A stretch of 64,000 nt of DNA from G020348385 sp964410125 (GCA_964410125.1 CAYPGQ010000001.1:1-64000), one strand, 5' to 3'. Numbered from the stretch's first letter, positions 25,529-35,019 are shown. Notes: a model not told the origin generated them from the letters alone. Numbers and translations are program-made.

Positions 25529-26674
25529 ATGGAGAAAAGAGTGTCTCAAAAAACAGTCGTCAGTTCCTGGAACGAATGGGATCCACTGAAGCATACCATT
25601 CTCGGTCGCGCCGACGGCAGTATGATCCAGGCTCCTGAGATCGCCGTCCAACGTGATTGGCCGGAGGATGGATATCCTTTAGGTAAATATGGGCCCTATC
25701 CCCAGGAAATGGTAGATATAGCCAACGAAGAGTTAGACAATTTTGCTAAAATCCTCGAGAGCCGTGGTATTCGAGTGGACCGCCCCACTCCGATCGATTT
25801 CAATCAGGCGGTTCAAACCCCCGACTGGAAACAGGAATCGATGTTCGGTTGTGCACCCTGTCGAGATTTGTTGCTTACAGTTGGCAATGAAATTCTGGAA
25901 GCGACCATGTCTTACCGCAGCCGCTGGTATGAGTATCTTTGTTTCCGGCCCCTGTTTGAACAGTACTTCAGAGACGATCCAAATTTCCGTTTTGAAGCCG
26001 CACCAAAACCTCGTTTAACAGAGGAAACTTATAAGAGTAAAAACTGGTGGAGTGAATGGAACTCATTAAGCGAAGAAAAGCAGTGGGAGCGTGCTGAAAA
26101 GAGCGATTGGATAATTTCTGAAAAGGAACCGCTGTTTGATGCCGCTGACGTTGTCCGCTACGGCAGAGATCTTTTTGTACAAAAGTCTATGGTTACCAAC
26201 AATGCTGGTATAGATTGGCTGCGGCGCCACTTTCCTGCCCACCGAATCCATAAGGTGGGAAGGAGAGAATTACTGCCTTGGCATATGGACACTACCCTTG
26301 TTCCCGTTCGCCCTGGATTGGCAATAATGAATCCTGAAAGAATACCTCTCGATAAAGAGGAACTAGAACTATTCGAGAAGAATGGCTGGGAAATTGTGAA
26401 ACCCCCGAAAGCACTTCTCAAAGAGAAATCGCCCTATGATTTCTGCAGCTGGTGGTTAAGCATGAACACTCTTGTACTCGATCCGAAAACCATCTGTGTT
26501 GAAGCCAGTGAGACTCCCACCATGGAGTTGTTCGATAAACATGGCTTTGAAGTCGTTCCAGTCCCGTTCTATAAAGTCTCACCATTTGGAGGCGGACTTC
26601 ACTGCTGTACGGCAGATGTTTACCGGGAAGGGACCTGTGAAGATTTTTTCCCGAAACAGATTGAAAGTTTCTAA
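25529..26674 (+). CDS. L-arginine:amine amidinotransferase (AGAT-like)
   Basis: This 381-aa amidinotransferase resembles vertebrate glycine amidinotransferase and bacterial StrB. The N-terminus reads SSWNEWDPLKHTILGRADG. The catalytic triad is visible: Asp in FDAADVVRYGRD (D207 or D204), His in WHMD (H252) and the nucleophilic Cys in GGGLHC (C359). The enzyme moves the amidino group of arginine onto an amine, leaving ornithine. The ornithine aminotransferase on the other side of the tRNA could consume that product. The acceptor is unknown. A close paralog (36584-37744) has the same triad. It lies 14 nt before the PLP enzyme, so the two are probably one operon with the permease. Confidence 0.88.
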   Translation: MEKRVSQKTVVSSWNEWDPLKHTILGRADGSMIQAPEIAVQRDWPEDGYPLGKYGPYPQEMVDIANEELDNFAKILESRGIRVDRPTPIDFNQAVQTPDWKQESMFGCAPCRDLLLTVGNEILEATMSYRSRWYEYLCFRPLFEQYFRDDPNFRFEAAPKPRLTEETYKSKNWWSEWNSLSEEKQWERAEKSDWIISEKEPLFDAADVVRYGRDLFVQKSMVTNNAGIDWLRRHFPAHRIHKVGRRELLPWHMDTTLVPVRPGLAIMNPERIPLDKEELELFEKNGWEIVKPPKALLKEKSPYDFCSWWLSMNTLVLDPKTICVEASETPTMELFDKHGFEVVPVPFYKVSPFGGGLHCCTADVYREGTCEDFFPKQIESF

Positions 26675-26688
26675 CCAGGATTTCTAGG

Positions 26689-28170
26689 ATGAAAGACATA
26701 AAAAAAGTTTTGGAAAATACAGTCAACCGATGTCGGGAAAGAGATATCATCATCCCGACATATGAAGAAATGGCTCATCCTGAAAAAATACCTCAAGGTA
26801 TAAAGGATGAACTTGGAAAGATCGGCCTTTGGGATCTCCATTCAAGGAACCTTTTCAGAATAACGTGGAAGAACGAGCCTATTGAATTTGGGGGAGAGTT
26901 TGGTGATGCCAATTATATGGAAATCCCAAAGGAATTAACAGGCGTTAATGCCAGAATTATCATGCTTATTGGCAAATATTTCCCCACAGGCTCGCATAAA
27001 GTTGGTGCCACATTCGGGCCTCTTGTGGAAAAGTTAGTAAGGGGTGCTTTTGACCCCACTTGCCAGAAGGCTTTATGGCCCTCTACGGGAAATTATTGTC
27101 GAGGTGGAGCCTACGACTCATATCTCCTTGCCTGTCCTTGCATTGCGGTCCTGCCGGAAGGAATGTCTAAGGAAAGATTCGATTGGCTGGAAAAAATCGG
27201 AGCAGAAATCCATGCCACACCAGGCTCGGAAAGCAACGTAAAAGAAGTCTATGATAAGAGCTTCGAATTAAAAAGAGCGCGACCTAATGAGGTTGTCATT
27301 TTAAACCAGTTTGATGAAATAGGGAATTCCATCTGGCATTATGTGTGTACTGGACAGGCCATCGAAGAGGTTTATAACAAAGAAAAAGAACATGATCAAA
27401 AACTTTCAGCAATCTTTTTGACTCAAGGATCCACAGGAACTTTGGGGTGTGCGGATTATCTTCGGGAAAAATTCCCTAGAATAAAAGTCTGTGCAGGAGA
27501 AGCCTGGCAATGCCCTACTCTATTATACAACGGATATGGAGCTCACCGAATCGAAGGCATTGGAGATAAACATGTTCCTTGGATCCACAACGTCAAGAAT
27601 ATGGATATGGTCGCAGGTATCGATGACGAGTTTTGCATTCGGCTTCTTCGGTTGTTCAATGAACCTAAAGGAAAAGACTATCTCAAATCAAAAGGCATTT
27701 CAGAAACGGTCATCAATAAATTAGAGCTTCTTGGAATTTCATCTATCGCCAACCTCATAGGTTCTATTAAAATGGCAAAATACTTTGAAATGAACGAAAG
27801 TGATATTGTGTTCACTATAGCTACTGACTCCATGGAACTCTACCAATCCAGAATTGAAGAATTGATAGAAAAAAGAGGAGGATATACAGATTATCAGGCA
27901 GGAGCTGATTTAGACACCTGTCTCATGAGTCTTGCAACAGATCAAATGCTCGAACTCACTTACTGGGACAAAAAGAGAATGCATAATCTCAAATATTTTA
28001 CATGGGTCGAACAAATTGGAAAGGACATCGAAGAATTAGATCTCCAATGGTATGATGAGAAATATTGGATAGAAAAATATCATTCCTGGGAGGAATGGGA
28101 TAGGCTCATCCGGGAATTTAACGAAAAAACAGGTTTACTTGAGAAATATAAATACAAGAAAAGCCTTTAA
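26689..28170 (+). CDS. Fold-type II PLP-dependent enzyme, function unassigned
   Basis: This 493-aa member of the tryptophan-synthase-beta/cysteine-synthase superfamily has the PLP-lysine motif GSHKVGA, the Asn/Gly loop STGNYCRGGAYDS and the phosphate-binding TQGSTGTLG. Members catalyse beta- or gamma-elimination/replacement or amino-acid ammonia-lyase reactions. At ~490 aa it is longer than cysteine synthase, with an extra C-terminal region rich in Trp/Tyr (YWDKKRMHNLKYFTW). No subfamily could be assigned by eye. Its position between an amidinotransferase and an amino-acid permease suggests an amino acid or guanidino amino acid as substrate. Confidence 0.8.
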   Translation: MKDIKKVLENTVNRCRERDIIIPTYEEMAHPEKIPQGIKDELGKIGLWDLHSRNLFRITWKNEPIEFGGEFGDANYMEIPKELTGVNARIIMLIGKYFPTGSHKVGATFGPLVEKLVRGAFDPTCQKALWPSTGNYCRGGAYDSYLLACPCIAVLPEGMSKERFDWLEKIGAEIHATPGSESNVKEVYDKSFELKRARPNEVVILNQFDEIGNSIWHYVCTGQAIEEVYNKEKEHDQKLSAIFLTQGSTGTLGCADYLREKFPRIKVCAGEAWQCPTLLYNGYGAHRIEGIGDKHVPWIHNVKNMDMVAGIDDEFCIRLLRLFNEPKGKDYLKSKGISETVINKLELLGISSIANLIGSIKMAKYFEMNESDIVFTIATDSMELYQSRIEELIEKRGGYTDYQAGADLDTCLMSLATDQMLELTYWDKKRMHNLKYFTWVEQIGKDIEELDLQWYDEKYWIEKYHSWEEWDRLIREFNEKTGLLEKYKYKKSL

Positions 28171-28178
28171 AATCTAAA

Positions 28179-29618
28179 ATGAATCTAAATAACAACAAAA
28201 AAAAATCATCACAAATTGGCCTTGTCCGGCAGCTCGGACTTTTCGACTCGACAATGATCATGGCAGGTATTGTCATAGGATCAGGCATATTCCTCACAAC
28301 AGGAATCATGGCCAAAAGCATCCCTTCGGCTGGTCTCATCCTTCTTGCCTGGTTTGTCGGAGGACTTCTGACCTTAGCCGGAGCGTTGACCTATGCCGAA
28401 CTTGGAGCGGCTATGCCCGAGGCTGGAGGACAGTATGTCTATCTCAGGGAAGCCTACGGGCCAATGTCCGGATTTTTGTTCGGATGGATTCTGTTTCTAG
28501 TCTATATGACCGGTGGTATCGCCGCTCTCGCTCTGGCATTTAGCGAGTACGTGGGCTACTTTTTCCCATCCCTGGGGACAGAGCATACTATCCTGGCTCT
28601 GAATGTCCCATTCTTCCAGGATTCGTTACATTATTCTCTTTCAGCAGGCCAAATCACTGGAATCACTGTTATTATCATATTGTCCATCGTTAACTTTATC
28701 GGAGTGGGACTCGGCAAGTCCATCCAAAATCTGTTCACCGTCATAAAAATTGGAACCGTCGCTGCCATTATCATCCTGGGTTTTGCAATCGGGAAAGGTG
28801 CTCCCCCTCAGATGGCGTTGAATCCTGCGGGCCTGAGCTTTGGAAGTATCATTATCGGCTTCGGCGTTGCTCTGGTTGCTGTTACTTGGGCATTTGACGG
28901 CTGGAACAACGTCAATTTCGTAGCTGGTGAGATTAAAAATCCCAAACGCAACCTTCCATTAGCCCTCATCCTGGGAACATTAGGGATCACTATTCTTTAT
29001 GTGCTGGTCAATTATATATACCTTTATGCTCTCCCCATGCAAGAAACTATCGGAGATGTACGAATAGCGGAAAAGGCAACAGGAGCTCTATTTGGTTCTT
29101 CCACAGGGGCTCTTATTTCCGTGCTTGTTATTGTATCGGTATTTGGTGCCCTTAACGGCTCAATCATGGTTGGACCACGGGTTTATTATGCTATGGCCAA
29201 GGATGGTCTTTTCTTCCAGAAGGTGGCTCATGTCCATCCCCGTTTCCGGACTCCAGGATTTTCCATTCTCATCCAGGCAATTTGGGCCTCCCTGCTTACG
29301 CTTCTTGGTACCTTTGAACAGATCTTCACATTTGCCATGTTTATCGCCATAGCTTTCTGGGTTGCAGCAGCGGCATCTGTATTCACGCTCAGGAAAAAAC
29401 ACCCCGACCTGCCACGGCCCTATAAAACCTGGGGCTACCCGATTGTACCCGCTGTCTTTATTATCGCATCCTGTGGGATTCTTCTTAACACACTGCTGGA
29501 AAAACCGGTTGAAGCAGTGGCAGGACTTCTATTGACAGCCCTAGGAATACCAGCTTATTTTTACTGGAAGCGACGCCTGAAGAACAGAAACTCCTCTGCC
29601 ATAAGAGAAAAAAACTAG
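28179..29618 (+). CDS. APC-family amino acid permease
   Basis: This 479-aa protein has 12 predicted membrane helices. TM1 carries the unwound substrate-binding motif GIVIGSGIFLTTG, and VTWAFDGWNNVNFVAGEIKNP matches the TM6 region of LAT/amino-acid transporters. It probably imports or exchanges an amino acid across the cytoplasmic membrane. It starts 8 nt after the PLP enzyme gene, as the third gene of an amidinotransferase-PLP-permease operon, so the substrate is likely the arginine-like compound handled there. That is inference. Confidence 0.9.
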   Translation: MNLNNNKKKSSQIGLVRQLGLFDSTMIMAGIVIGSGIFLTTGIMAKSIPSAGLILLAWFVGGLLTLAGALTYAELGAAMPEAGGQYVYLREAYGPMSGFLFGWILFLVYMTGGIAALALAFSEYVGYFFPSLGTEHTILALNVPFFQDSLHYSLSAGQITGITVIIILSIVNFIGVGLGKSIQNLFTVIKIGTVAAIIILGFAIGKGAPPQMALNPAGLSFGSIIIGFGVALVAVTWAFDGWNNVNFVAGEIKNPKRNLPLALILGTLGITILYVLVNYIYLYALPMQETIGDVRIAEKATGALFGSSTGALISVLVIVSVFGALNGSIMVGPRVYYAMAKDGLFFQKVAHVHPRFRTPGFSILIQAIWASLLTLLGTFEQIFTFAMFIAIAFWVAAAASVFTLRKKHPDLPRPYKTWGYPIVPAVFIIASCGILLNTLLEKPVEAVAGLLLTALGIPAYFYWKRRLKNRNSSAIREKN

Positions 29619-30481
29619 AGAAAGTGAAAATCTTGTAAGTTTAACAGGTCAAGCTAACCTCTAGCTATATTTATGATGTCTTTGAGCAGAGCGGCGGCGG
29701 CCCCATTGGGATCCGATTTTCCTCCTGTCACTGTCACCGAGTCCATTGTGTCTGTAAAAAATGTGATCCCTTTCTGAGCTCCATCCACACCATATAGAGG
29801 ATGGGAAGGCTCTATCAGAGATAGTTTTGTCTCCAGCTGCGGTACTTTGCCACTTCGGACAAATCGTCCTAAAAGTTTTAGCACATTTCCAGCTACTCTA
29901 GCTTCTTCTCGAAGCTCAGATGGGATGTGTGTAATACCTTCCACATGGATATTTTTTAGAGTATAAGCAGTTCCAAATATAACATTTGTTATAATGAGAA
30001 TCTTTGCTGCCGTATCCCAGCCCTCAACATCCTGAGAAGGATCTGGTTCAGCAATCCCCTTTTGCTTGGCCTCCTTTAACACAGCAGAGTATTCCTTTCC
30101 TTCGCTCATCCTTGTGAGCATATAATTTGTCGTGCCGTTAAGAATGCCCTCAATCCTATATATTTCTGCTCCCGCCAGAGAATGAAGCGCAACATCTAGA
30201 GTAGGAAGAGCAGCCGCTGTGGCTCCGCTCATCCCCAAGGAAACTCGATTTTTCTCGGCTTTCTTCCGAATACCGCTAAAATCGACAACCAGTGGCCCCT
30301 TGTTGGCTGTCACCACATGCCAACCTCGATCCAATGCCTGGTGAGCATAACCAAGAGCAGGTTCCCCGTCCTGAATACTGCTTGGTGTACAATCCACCAA
30401 AACATCAAGGTCTTGGCATTCAAGAACTTCTCCAAAATTCAAACCCGGTCTCCAATAAGGAAATTCCTCAAGTTTTAATAC

Positions 30482-31022
30482 TACCTGTTAAATTCCGCGG
30501 ACGTGAGTCCGGGGATGGAAACGGTTCCTAAGTTTTCTTTCAATATGGTAGAATCTGGGCATGGAAATAAGGAGACAAGCCCACTGTGTATACAGGTGTA
30601 TGTATCATATGGTATGGATTCCGAGATACAGGTACAAGATACTTGTAAAGGGAGTGGATGAATACTTGATGAAGAAAATGGACGAGATACGCAAGAATTA
30701 TCCTGAAATAGAGTATGTGCAGAGAAATATCCAGCCTGATCACGTTCACATAGTGCTGAGCTTTCCACCGAAGTACAGCATAGCCAAGGTGGTCCAGATA
30801 ATAAAATCGAATACAGGGAAGGGGATGTGGGAAAAGTTTGAATTTTTGAGGAAGAGATATTATGGGAGGGGAGGGATCTGGTCGGCTGGATATTTCGTAT
30901 CGACAGTGGGCTTGGATGAAAAGTTGATAGAGCGGTACGTGCAGTATCAGGAAAAAGAAGACTTAGGACAAGCGAAGCTTGCATTTGATTAAAGCCCCGT
31001 ACGTAAGTGCGGGGTTGTTTAC
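30482..31022 (+). mobile_element. IS200/IS605-family insertion sequence (tnpA only)
   Basis: This ~541-bp element carries a single Y1 transposase gene. The left end has the subterminal hairpin CCGCGGAC-GTGA-GTCCGGGG just inside the boundary. The right end has CCCCGTACGTAAGTGCGGGG followed by TTGTTTAC. There are no terminal inverted repeats or target duplications, as expected for the family. The trinucleotide TAC at both edges leaves up to 3 nt of uncertainty. Removing 30482-31022 rejoins the host gene in frame. No tnpB is present. Confidence 0.92.
30561..30992 (+). CDS. tnpA: IS200-type Y1 transposase TnpA
   Basis: This 143-aa HUH endonuclease has the HUH motif HVHIV (H61, H63) and the catalytic tyrosine Y126 in IERYVQYQ, as in TnpA of IS200/IS605 elements. 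It acts on single-stranded DNA, cutting at the hairpin-guided ends. The length is complete and no stop interrupts it, so the element may be active. It lies opposite to the disrupted homoserine dehydrogenase gene. Confidence 0.96.
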   Translation: MEIRRQAHCVYRCMYHMVWIPRYRYKILVKGVDEYLMKKMDEIRKNYPEIEYVQRNIQPDHVHIVLSFPPKYSIAKVVQIIKSNTGKGMWEKFEFLRKRYYGRGGIWSAGYFVSTVGLDEKLIERYVQYQEKEDLGQAKLAFD

Positions 31023-31232
31023 TCCCGAGATTAAATCAGAGAGGGATCCCATACCTTTCTTGTCTGGAACCAGGAAAAGGCCTCCCCTGCTGTTCAAAAC
31101 AACTTCAATACCTATTTGGAGATGATATCGGTTTAGACAAAAATCCTGTTTTTCTTGGACGAGGCGAACAAAAGCCTTTCCGACTCGTCCATATCCCGCC
31201 AGGATTATATTGATCTTTTTCATGCTCCCATT

Positions 31233-31694
31233 TCATTTTCTTTTGATTTCCAGTTCATCCCTTCCATACACTCTTTCACAATATAGGCACTTTGCCTCTA
31301 ATGGATCGTCTCTTATGACTTTAAAATTTGTATCTACTTTTTCTCTATTTGTAACACACATAGGATTTGAACAGTTGATGATACCCACCAATTCTTTAGG
31401 TATCTTTACTTCGATTTTCTCCGTGATTTTGTAGTTCTTAATGATACTCACCGTTGCACTGGGAGCAAGTATGGCAATCTTATTCACTTCTTTTTTTGTT
31501 AAAAACCGATTGTCTATTTTGATCACACCCTTCTTTCCAATCTTTTTGCTCTCTAAATTTAAAGTCACAGTTATCGGATGAATAAATTCTTGTGGATCTA
31601 AAATCCTCATTATCCTGAATGTATCACGACTGGGAATATGGTCGATCACAGAGCCATCTTTTATTGCCGGAATTTTTCTCTCTATTTTTTTCAT
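31233..31694 (-). CDS. pyrI: Aspartate carbamoyltransferase regulatory chain
   Basis: This 153-aa regulatory subunit has an N-terminal nucleotide-binding domain (VIDHIPSRDTFRIMRIL) and a C-terminal zinc domain with cysteines in CSNPMC and CLYC. It confers allosteric control on the PyrB catalytic trimer. Here it lies 2.3 kb from pyrB, upstream of the split homoserine dehydrogenase and divergent from a glycosidase-like gene, so the ATCase genes are not a direct pyrBI pair. Confidence 0.95.
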   Translation of the reverse strand: MKKIERKIPAIKDGSVIDHIPSRDTFRIMRILDPQEFIHPITVTLNLESKKIGKKGVIKIDNRFLTKKEVNKIAILAPSATVSIIKNYKITEKIEVKIPKELVGIINCSNPMCVTNREKVDTNFKVIRDDPLEAKCLYCERVYGRDELEIKRK

Positions 31695-31803
31695 ATCATT
31701 TCACCCTCTGATTTTCATTGAAACAATAATATAAAAAACCCCACATTACTTCAATACAAAAGTAATTCAGTTTAATTTGCGCAAACTTGACATCACTGAT
31801 AAA

Positions 31804-32703
31804 ATGGCATTCGACATGAAAGCATGGATTCCTGAAATAATCGGAGATTGGTGGCAGATTGCAGGAAATCCAGATTTGGGGAAATACCATACCGAACGCC
31901 AGGAGCCCTTGGATTTTGGTATCTGGCAAGCTGCCGATGAAACTTGGCAACTGTGGTCCTGTGTCCGTTACACGGGTTGTGGAGGAAAAACTCGGCTTTT
32001 TTATCGATGGGAAGGAGAAAGATTAGCATCCAAAGACTGGCGCCCCATGGGTATTGCCATGGAAGCAGACCCAAACCTCGGCGAGACTGAAGGAGGGCTT
32101 CAGGCACCTTATGTTCTGCGGAAAGGTGATATTTTTTACATGTACTACGGTGATTGGGTTAATATTTGCATGGCAAAAAGCTCGGACGGAAAAACATTTA
32201 CACGACACTTGAATGACGATGGCCTTTCAGGTCTATTTTCGGAAAAACCCGGCACAAAAAGCCGAGATCCGATGGTTATGGCTTATCGGGATCTGTATTA
32301 CATTTATTACACTGCAGTCCCGGAGGGGAAAGGAGCGATCTACTGCAGAACTTCAACCGACCTTGTCAACTGGGGAGATTCGGTAGTAGTTTCTTCGGGA
32401 GGGATCGGAGGAGATGGCCCAGCGGCTGCAGAATGCGGCTTTGTGTACTATATGCCGCATGATTATGCCTTTTATTTTTTTCGAGCTTACCCTGTTGAAG
32501 GGAGCAAGGAATACCAGACCGCCATATACCGTTCCCAAAATCCATTGGATTTTGGTGTGGATTCCGATGAATATCTCGTCGGAATTCTGCCCTTTGAAGT
32601 TGTGAGAATTATTGATGAGGGGCCGGATTTCTATATGACTTCCTTAAATCCAGATTACGATGGCATCAGGCTTGCCAAAATGAAATGGGTTCCTGCTAAA
32701 TAA
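31804..32703 (+). CDS. Glycoside hydrolase family 43/62-like beta-propeller protein
   Basis: This ~299-aa protein has the pattern of a five-bladed propeller: LQAPYVLRKGDIFYMYYG, SRDPMVMAYRDLYYIYYTA and CRTSTDLVNWG blades. This is typical of GH43/GH32/GH130-like sugar enzymes. No signal peptide is seen. The frame is open back to a TTG at 31777, and ATG 31804 or 31816 are likelier starts, though none has a clear Shine-Dalgarno. The exact family and catalytic acids cannot be set by eye. It converges with the aldo/keto reductase (8-nt overlap). Confidence 0.65.
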   Translation: MAFDMKAWIPEIIGDWWQIAGNPDLGKYHTERQEPLDFGIWQAADETWQLWSCVRYTGCGGKTRLFYRWEGERLASKDWRPMGIAMEADPNLGETEGGLQAPYVLRKGDIFYMYYGDWVNICMAKSSDGKTFTRHLNDDGLSGLFSEKPGTKSRDPMVMAYRDLYYIYYTAVPEGKGAIYCRTSTDLVNWGDSVVVSSGGIGGDGPAAAECGFVYYMPHDYAFYFFRAYPVEGSKEYQTAIYRSQNPLDFGVDSDEYLVGILPFEVVRIIDEGPDFYMTSLNPDYDGIRLAKMKWVPAK

Positions 32704-33733
32704 TTTGAGCTTTCATCCAGCCGGCAGTATTATGGAAATTTGCCACATTGCTTCCGGGAGGAACAAGATTGTCACAAGCCTCCCGCAACTCATCGGACAG
32801 AGTCATTTCCAAGACTGGGAGCGAATCTTCGAGGTGTTCCATCGTTTCTGGGCCGATCAAAGGAGCGGTGATACCAGGCTGGTCTTTGCACCACAGAAGG
32901 CCCAATTGAGCTGACGTGAGACCGGCCTCTTTAGCCAACGCAGAAAACTTCTTCCCTACTTCGATGCCTTTAGCCGTTACGCGGTCTGCGTAAAACCCTC
33001 CTCGCAATGCAGCTCGTGAATCAGAAGGATATTCACTTTCCTTATCATAAACACCCGCCAAAATGCCCATGGCGAGGGGCGACCAGGTGATGATTCCCAG
33101 ACCGAACTTCTGAGCCATCGGAAGCAATTCATTCTCGATGCGACGGTCTAGGAGGTTGTATGGCGGCTGTTCTGTCGCGATGCGTACATATCCCTTAAAT
33201 TCACTGAGAAGAATCGCTTCCATCACGGCCCATGCAGGATGGGTCGAGAGACCGACATAGCGGATTTTACCCTGACGCACCAAATCCGTCACTGCGCTTA
33301 AAGTCTCTTCGATGTGCACTTCCAAATCCTGACGATGGATCTGGTAAAGATCGATATAGTCTGTTTGAAAACGCTTCAAGGACCCTTCAATCGCACGCAT
33401 CATATTTATACGTGTGGGACCGCTCTGGTTCGGACCCATTTCAGGGACAAATTCGTCAAGTGTCAACCCAGGTCTACGCTGCCCATGGTCACACTTGGTG
33501 GCAAGAAGAACCGAGTGTCGTAAACCGTTCTCTTTTAGCGTCCGACCGATGATACGTTCACCCTCTCCCTCTGCATAGGAATCTCCCGTGTCGAAAAGGT
33601 TGATCCCAGCTTCTATGGCGCGGTTCATCATTGCTGCACATTCTTTTTCCGGGATCGGGTCTGCAAAACAGTCTGTTCCAAAACAAAGGGGTGAGACCGC
33701 TACACCCGTTCGCCCTAAATTTCGATATTCCAT
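32696..33733 (-). CDS. Aldo/keto reductase
   Basis: This 345-aa NADPH-dependent TIM-barrel reductase contains the catalytic tetrad: Asp and Tyr in NLFDTGDSYAEGEGE, Lys in LLATKCDH and His in LYQIHRQD. GITAPLIGPETMEHLEDSL provides the C-terminal cofactor site. It resembles YghZ/perakine-reductase-type AKRs that reduce small aldehydes. The substrate is unknown. It is on the same strand as the pyrB group but is probably a separate unit. Confidence 0.92.
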   Translation of the reverse strand: MEYRNLGRTGVAVSPLCFGTDCFADPIPEKECAAMMNRAIEAGINLFDTGDSYAEGEGERIIGRTLKENGLRHSVLLATKCDHGQRRPGLTLDEFVPEMGPNQSGPTRINMMRAIEGSLKRFQTDYIDLYQIHRQDLEVHIEETLSAVTDLVRQGKIRYVGLSTHPAWAVMEAILLSEFKGYVRIATEQPPYNLLDRRIENELLPMAQKFGLGIITWSPLAMGILAGVYDKESEYPSDSRAALRGGFYADRVTAKGIEVGKKFSALAKEAGLTSAQLGLLWCKDQPGITAPLIGPETMEHLEDSLPVLEMTLSDELREACDNLVPPGSNVANFHNTAGWMKAQII

Positions 33734-33750
33734 ATTTTACCTCCGAATAG

Positions 33751-34014
33751 TTATTTATTTTTTGATTTTAAATCCTTTATGATCCCTGAATGACTCCAAT
33801 CCTTGATTGTCCCCCACTGAAAATTCTGGTCAGTAAAACCAACAATCCTTATTCCTGTCTCTTTTTCACATTCTAAAAATATCTGAATGGAATCATAGGT
33901 CACACCACTCAGTGATTCTATTTCTAGCCACCGATTCTTTTCCAGTTCCAGAAAAATATGATATTTCTCCTTATCATAAAGCGCTTTAGCTTTCCTAATT
34001 CTGTAAACTTCCAC
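33751..34014 (-). CDS. Small conserved-looking protein downstream of pyrB
   Basis: This 87-aa protein was not recognised. It starts at GTG 34014 with AGGAG about 8 nt upstream and lies 15 nt after the pyrB stop, so it is likely translated from the pyr operon mRNA. It is soluble and mixed alpha/beta, with alternating charged and aromatic residues (KYHIFLELEKNRWLEIE, then VTYDSIQIFLECEKETG). No catalytic motif is visible. Confidence 0.6.
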   Translation of the reverse strand: MEVYRIRKAKALYDKEKYHIFLELEKNRWLEIESLSGVTYDSIQIFLECEKETGIRIVGFTDQNFQWGTIKDWSHSGIIKDLKSKNK

Positions 34015-34029
34015 AACATCTCCTGTTTT

Positions 34030-34944
34030 TCACTCCACTTTTCCCAAAACCAGTGCCAGCAAAGCTTTCCTCACCGTTACTCCGTTGCCTGCCTGTTCGA
34101 AATAAATCGCATGTTTTGTTTCATCCAATTCAGGACTTATCTCTCCCACTCTTGGCAAGGGATGCATAATTTTCAAATCTTCCTTTATATGGCTTAACAG
34201 CGACTGATCCAATCGATAGGCATTTTTGTATTTTTCATATTCCATCGGATCTGGAAATCTCTCTTGTTGGATCCTCGTGACATATAGGATATCCAAGTTT
34301 TTACTAACCGCAAATACATCATCTGTCTGATAACACTTGATCCCCACCTCCTTGAGATCTTTAAGGTAATGGTCCGGCATTTGCAGCGCGTCTGGAGTAA
34401 TGAAATACAGATCCACTTTCCAATAACTCAAAGCTATGGCCAAACTGTGGACTGTTCGTCCGTATTTTAGGTCCCCCAAAAATCCGATCTTCAAGCCATC
34501 TATATTTTTTTTCGCTTTCTGAATCGTGTATAAATCTAGGAGTGTCTGAGTGGGATGCTGATTTGCTCCATCGCCGCCATTGATGACCGGAATAGATGTC
34601 GCCTCTGCAGCCAGTCTTGCCGATCCCTCAATTGGACTTCTGATGACAATAACATCACTATAACGCTCAGCCATTTTAGCTGTATCCCAAATCGTTTCTC
34701 CCTTTTTTACCGAGGAAACCTTTTCATCTGAAAACCCAATGATTTTACCACCTAATCGACACATCGCGCTCTCAAAGCTTAATCGAGTTCGTGTCGAGGG
34801 TTCAAAAAACAAAGTCGCCAATATTTTGCCCGCAAGCAGCTGAAGTTTATCCCCCTCCATCTCTTTTGAAACTTTTAGGACATGGAGCAAATCTTCTTTT
34901 GTGAAATCTCGAATCGAAACAATATCTCGCCCTTTAAAGTTCAT
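34030..34944 (-). CDS. pyrB: Aspartate carbamoyltransferase catalytic chain
   Basis: This 304-aa enzyme joins carbamoyl phosphate and aspartate in pyrimidine synthesis. Carbamoyl-phosphate motif FEPSTRTRLSFE, the KGETIWDTA loop, GGDGANQHPTQTLLDLYT and the aspartate-side HPLPRVGEI are all present. HPLPR (not HCLP) rules for ATCase over ornithine carbamoyltransferase. It follows carbamate kinase by 75 nt in the pyrR-carbamate kinase-pyrB group, and its regulatory chain is at 31233-31694. Confidence 0.95.
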   Translation of the reverse strand: MNFKGRDIVSIRDFTKEDLLHVLKVSKEMEGDKLQLLAGKILATLFFEPSTRTRLSFESAMCRLGGKIIGFSDEKVSSVKKGETIWDTAKMAERYSDVIVIRSPIEGSARLAAEATSIPVINGGDGANQHPTQTLLDLYTIQKAKKNIDGLKIGFLGDLKYGRTVHSLAIALSYWKVDLYFITPDALQMPDHYLKDLKEVGIKCYQTDDVFAVSKNLDILYVTRIQQERFPDPMEYEKYKNAYRLDQSLLSHIKEDLKIMHPLPRVGEISPELDETKHAIYFEQAGNGVTVRKALLALVLGKVE

Positions 34945-35019
34945 TTTTGTCCCCTTTCAAGAATGGTTGAATATTGGCATATCAAACTTTTATATATCAT
35001 TGCAAAAGAGATTTAGCAA

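Larger units (their letters stand above)
29654..31223 (-). pseudogene. hom: Homoserine dehydrogenase gene split by an IS200-type element
   Basis: The N-terminal part (31223-31023, 67 codons) has the NAD(P)-binding AGYGRVGKAF. The C-terminal part (30481-29654, 275 codons plus stop) has VDCTPSSIQDG, VTANKGPLV, EGILNGTTNYML and DVEGWDTAAKI, all homoserine dehydrogenase signatures. An element at 30482-31022 lies between them. Joining the flanks (201 + 828 nt) restores an uninterrupted 342-codon frame through SDLISG and VLKLEEF, so the insertion looks precise and recent. It has no ACT domain. ATG 31223 follows the pyrI stop by 10 nt. The enzyme reduces aspartate semialdehyde to homoserine. As it stands, the gene is disrupted. 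Confidence 0.9.

Noticed and set aside
34030..34944. Ornithine carbamoyltransferase of an arginine-deiminase pathway
   Set aside because: The motif is HPLPRVGEI, as in ATCase, not HCLP as in OTC, and a PyrI chain is nearby.
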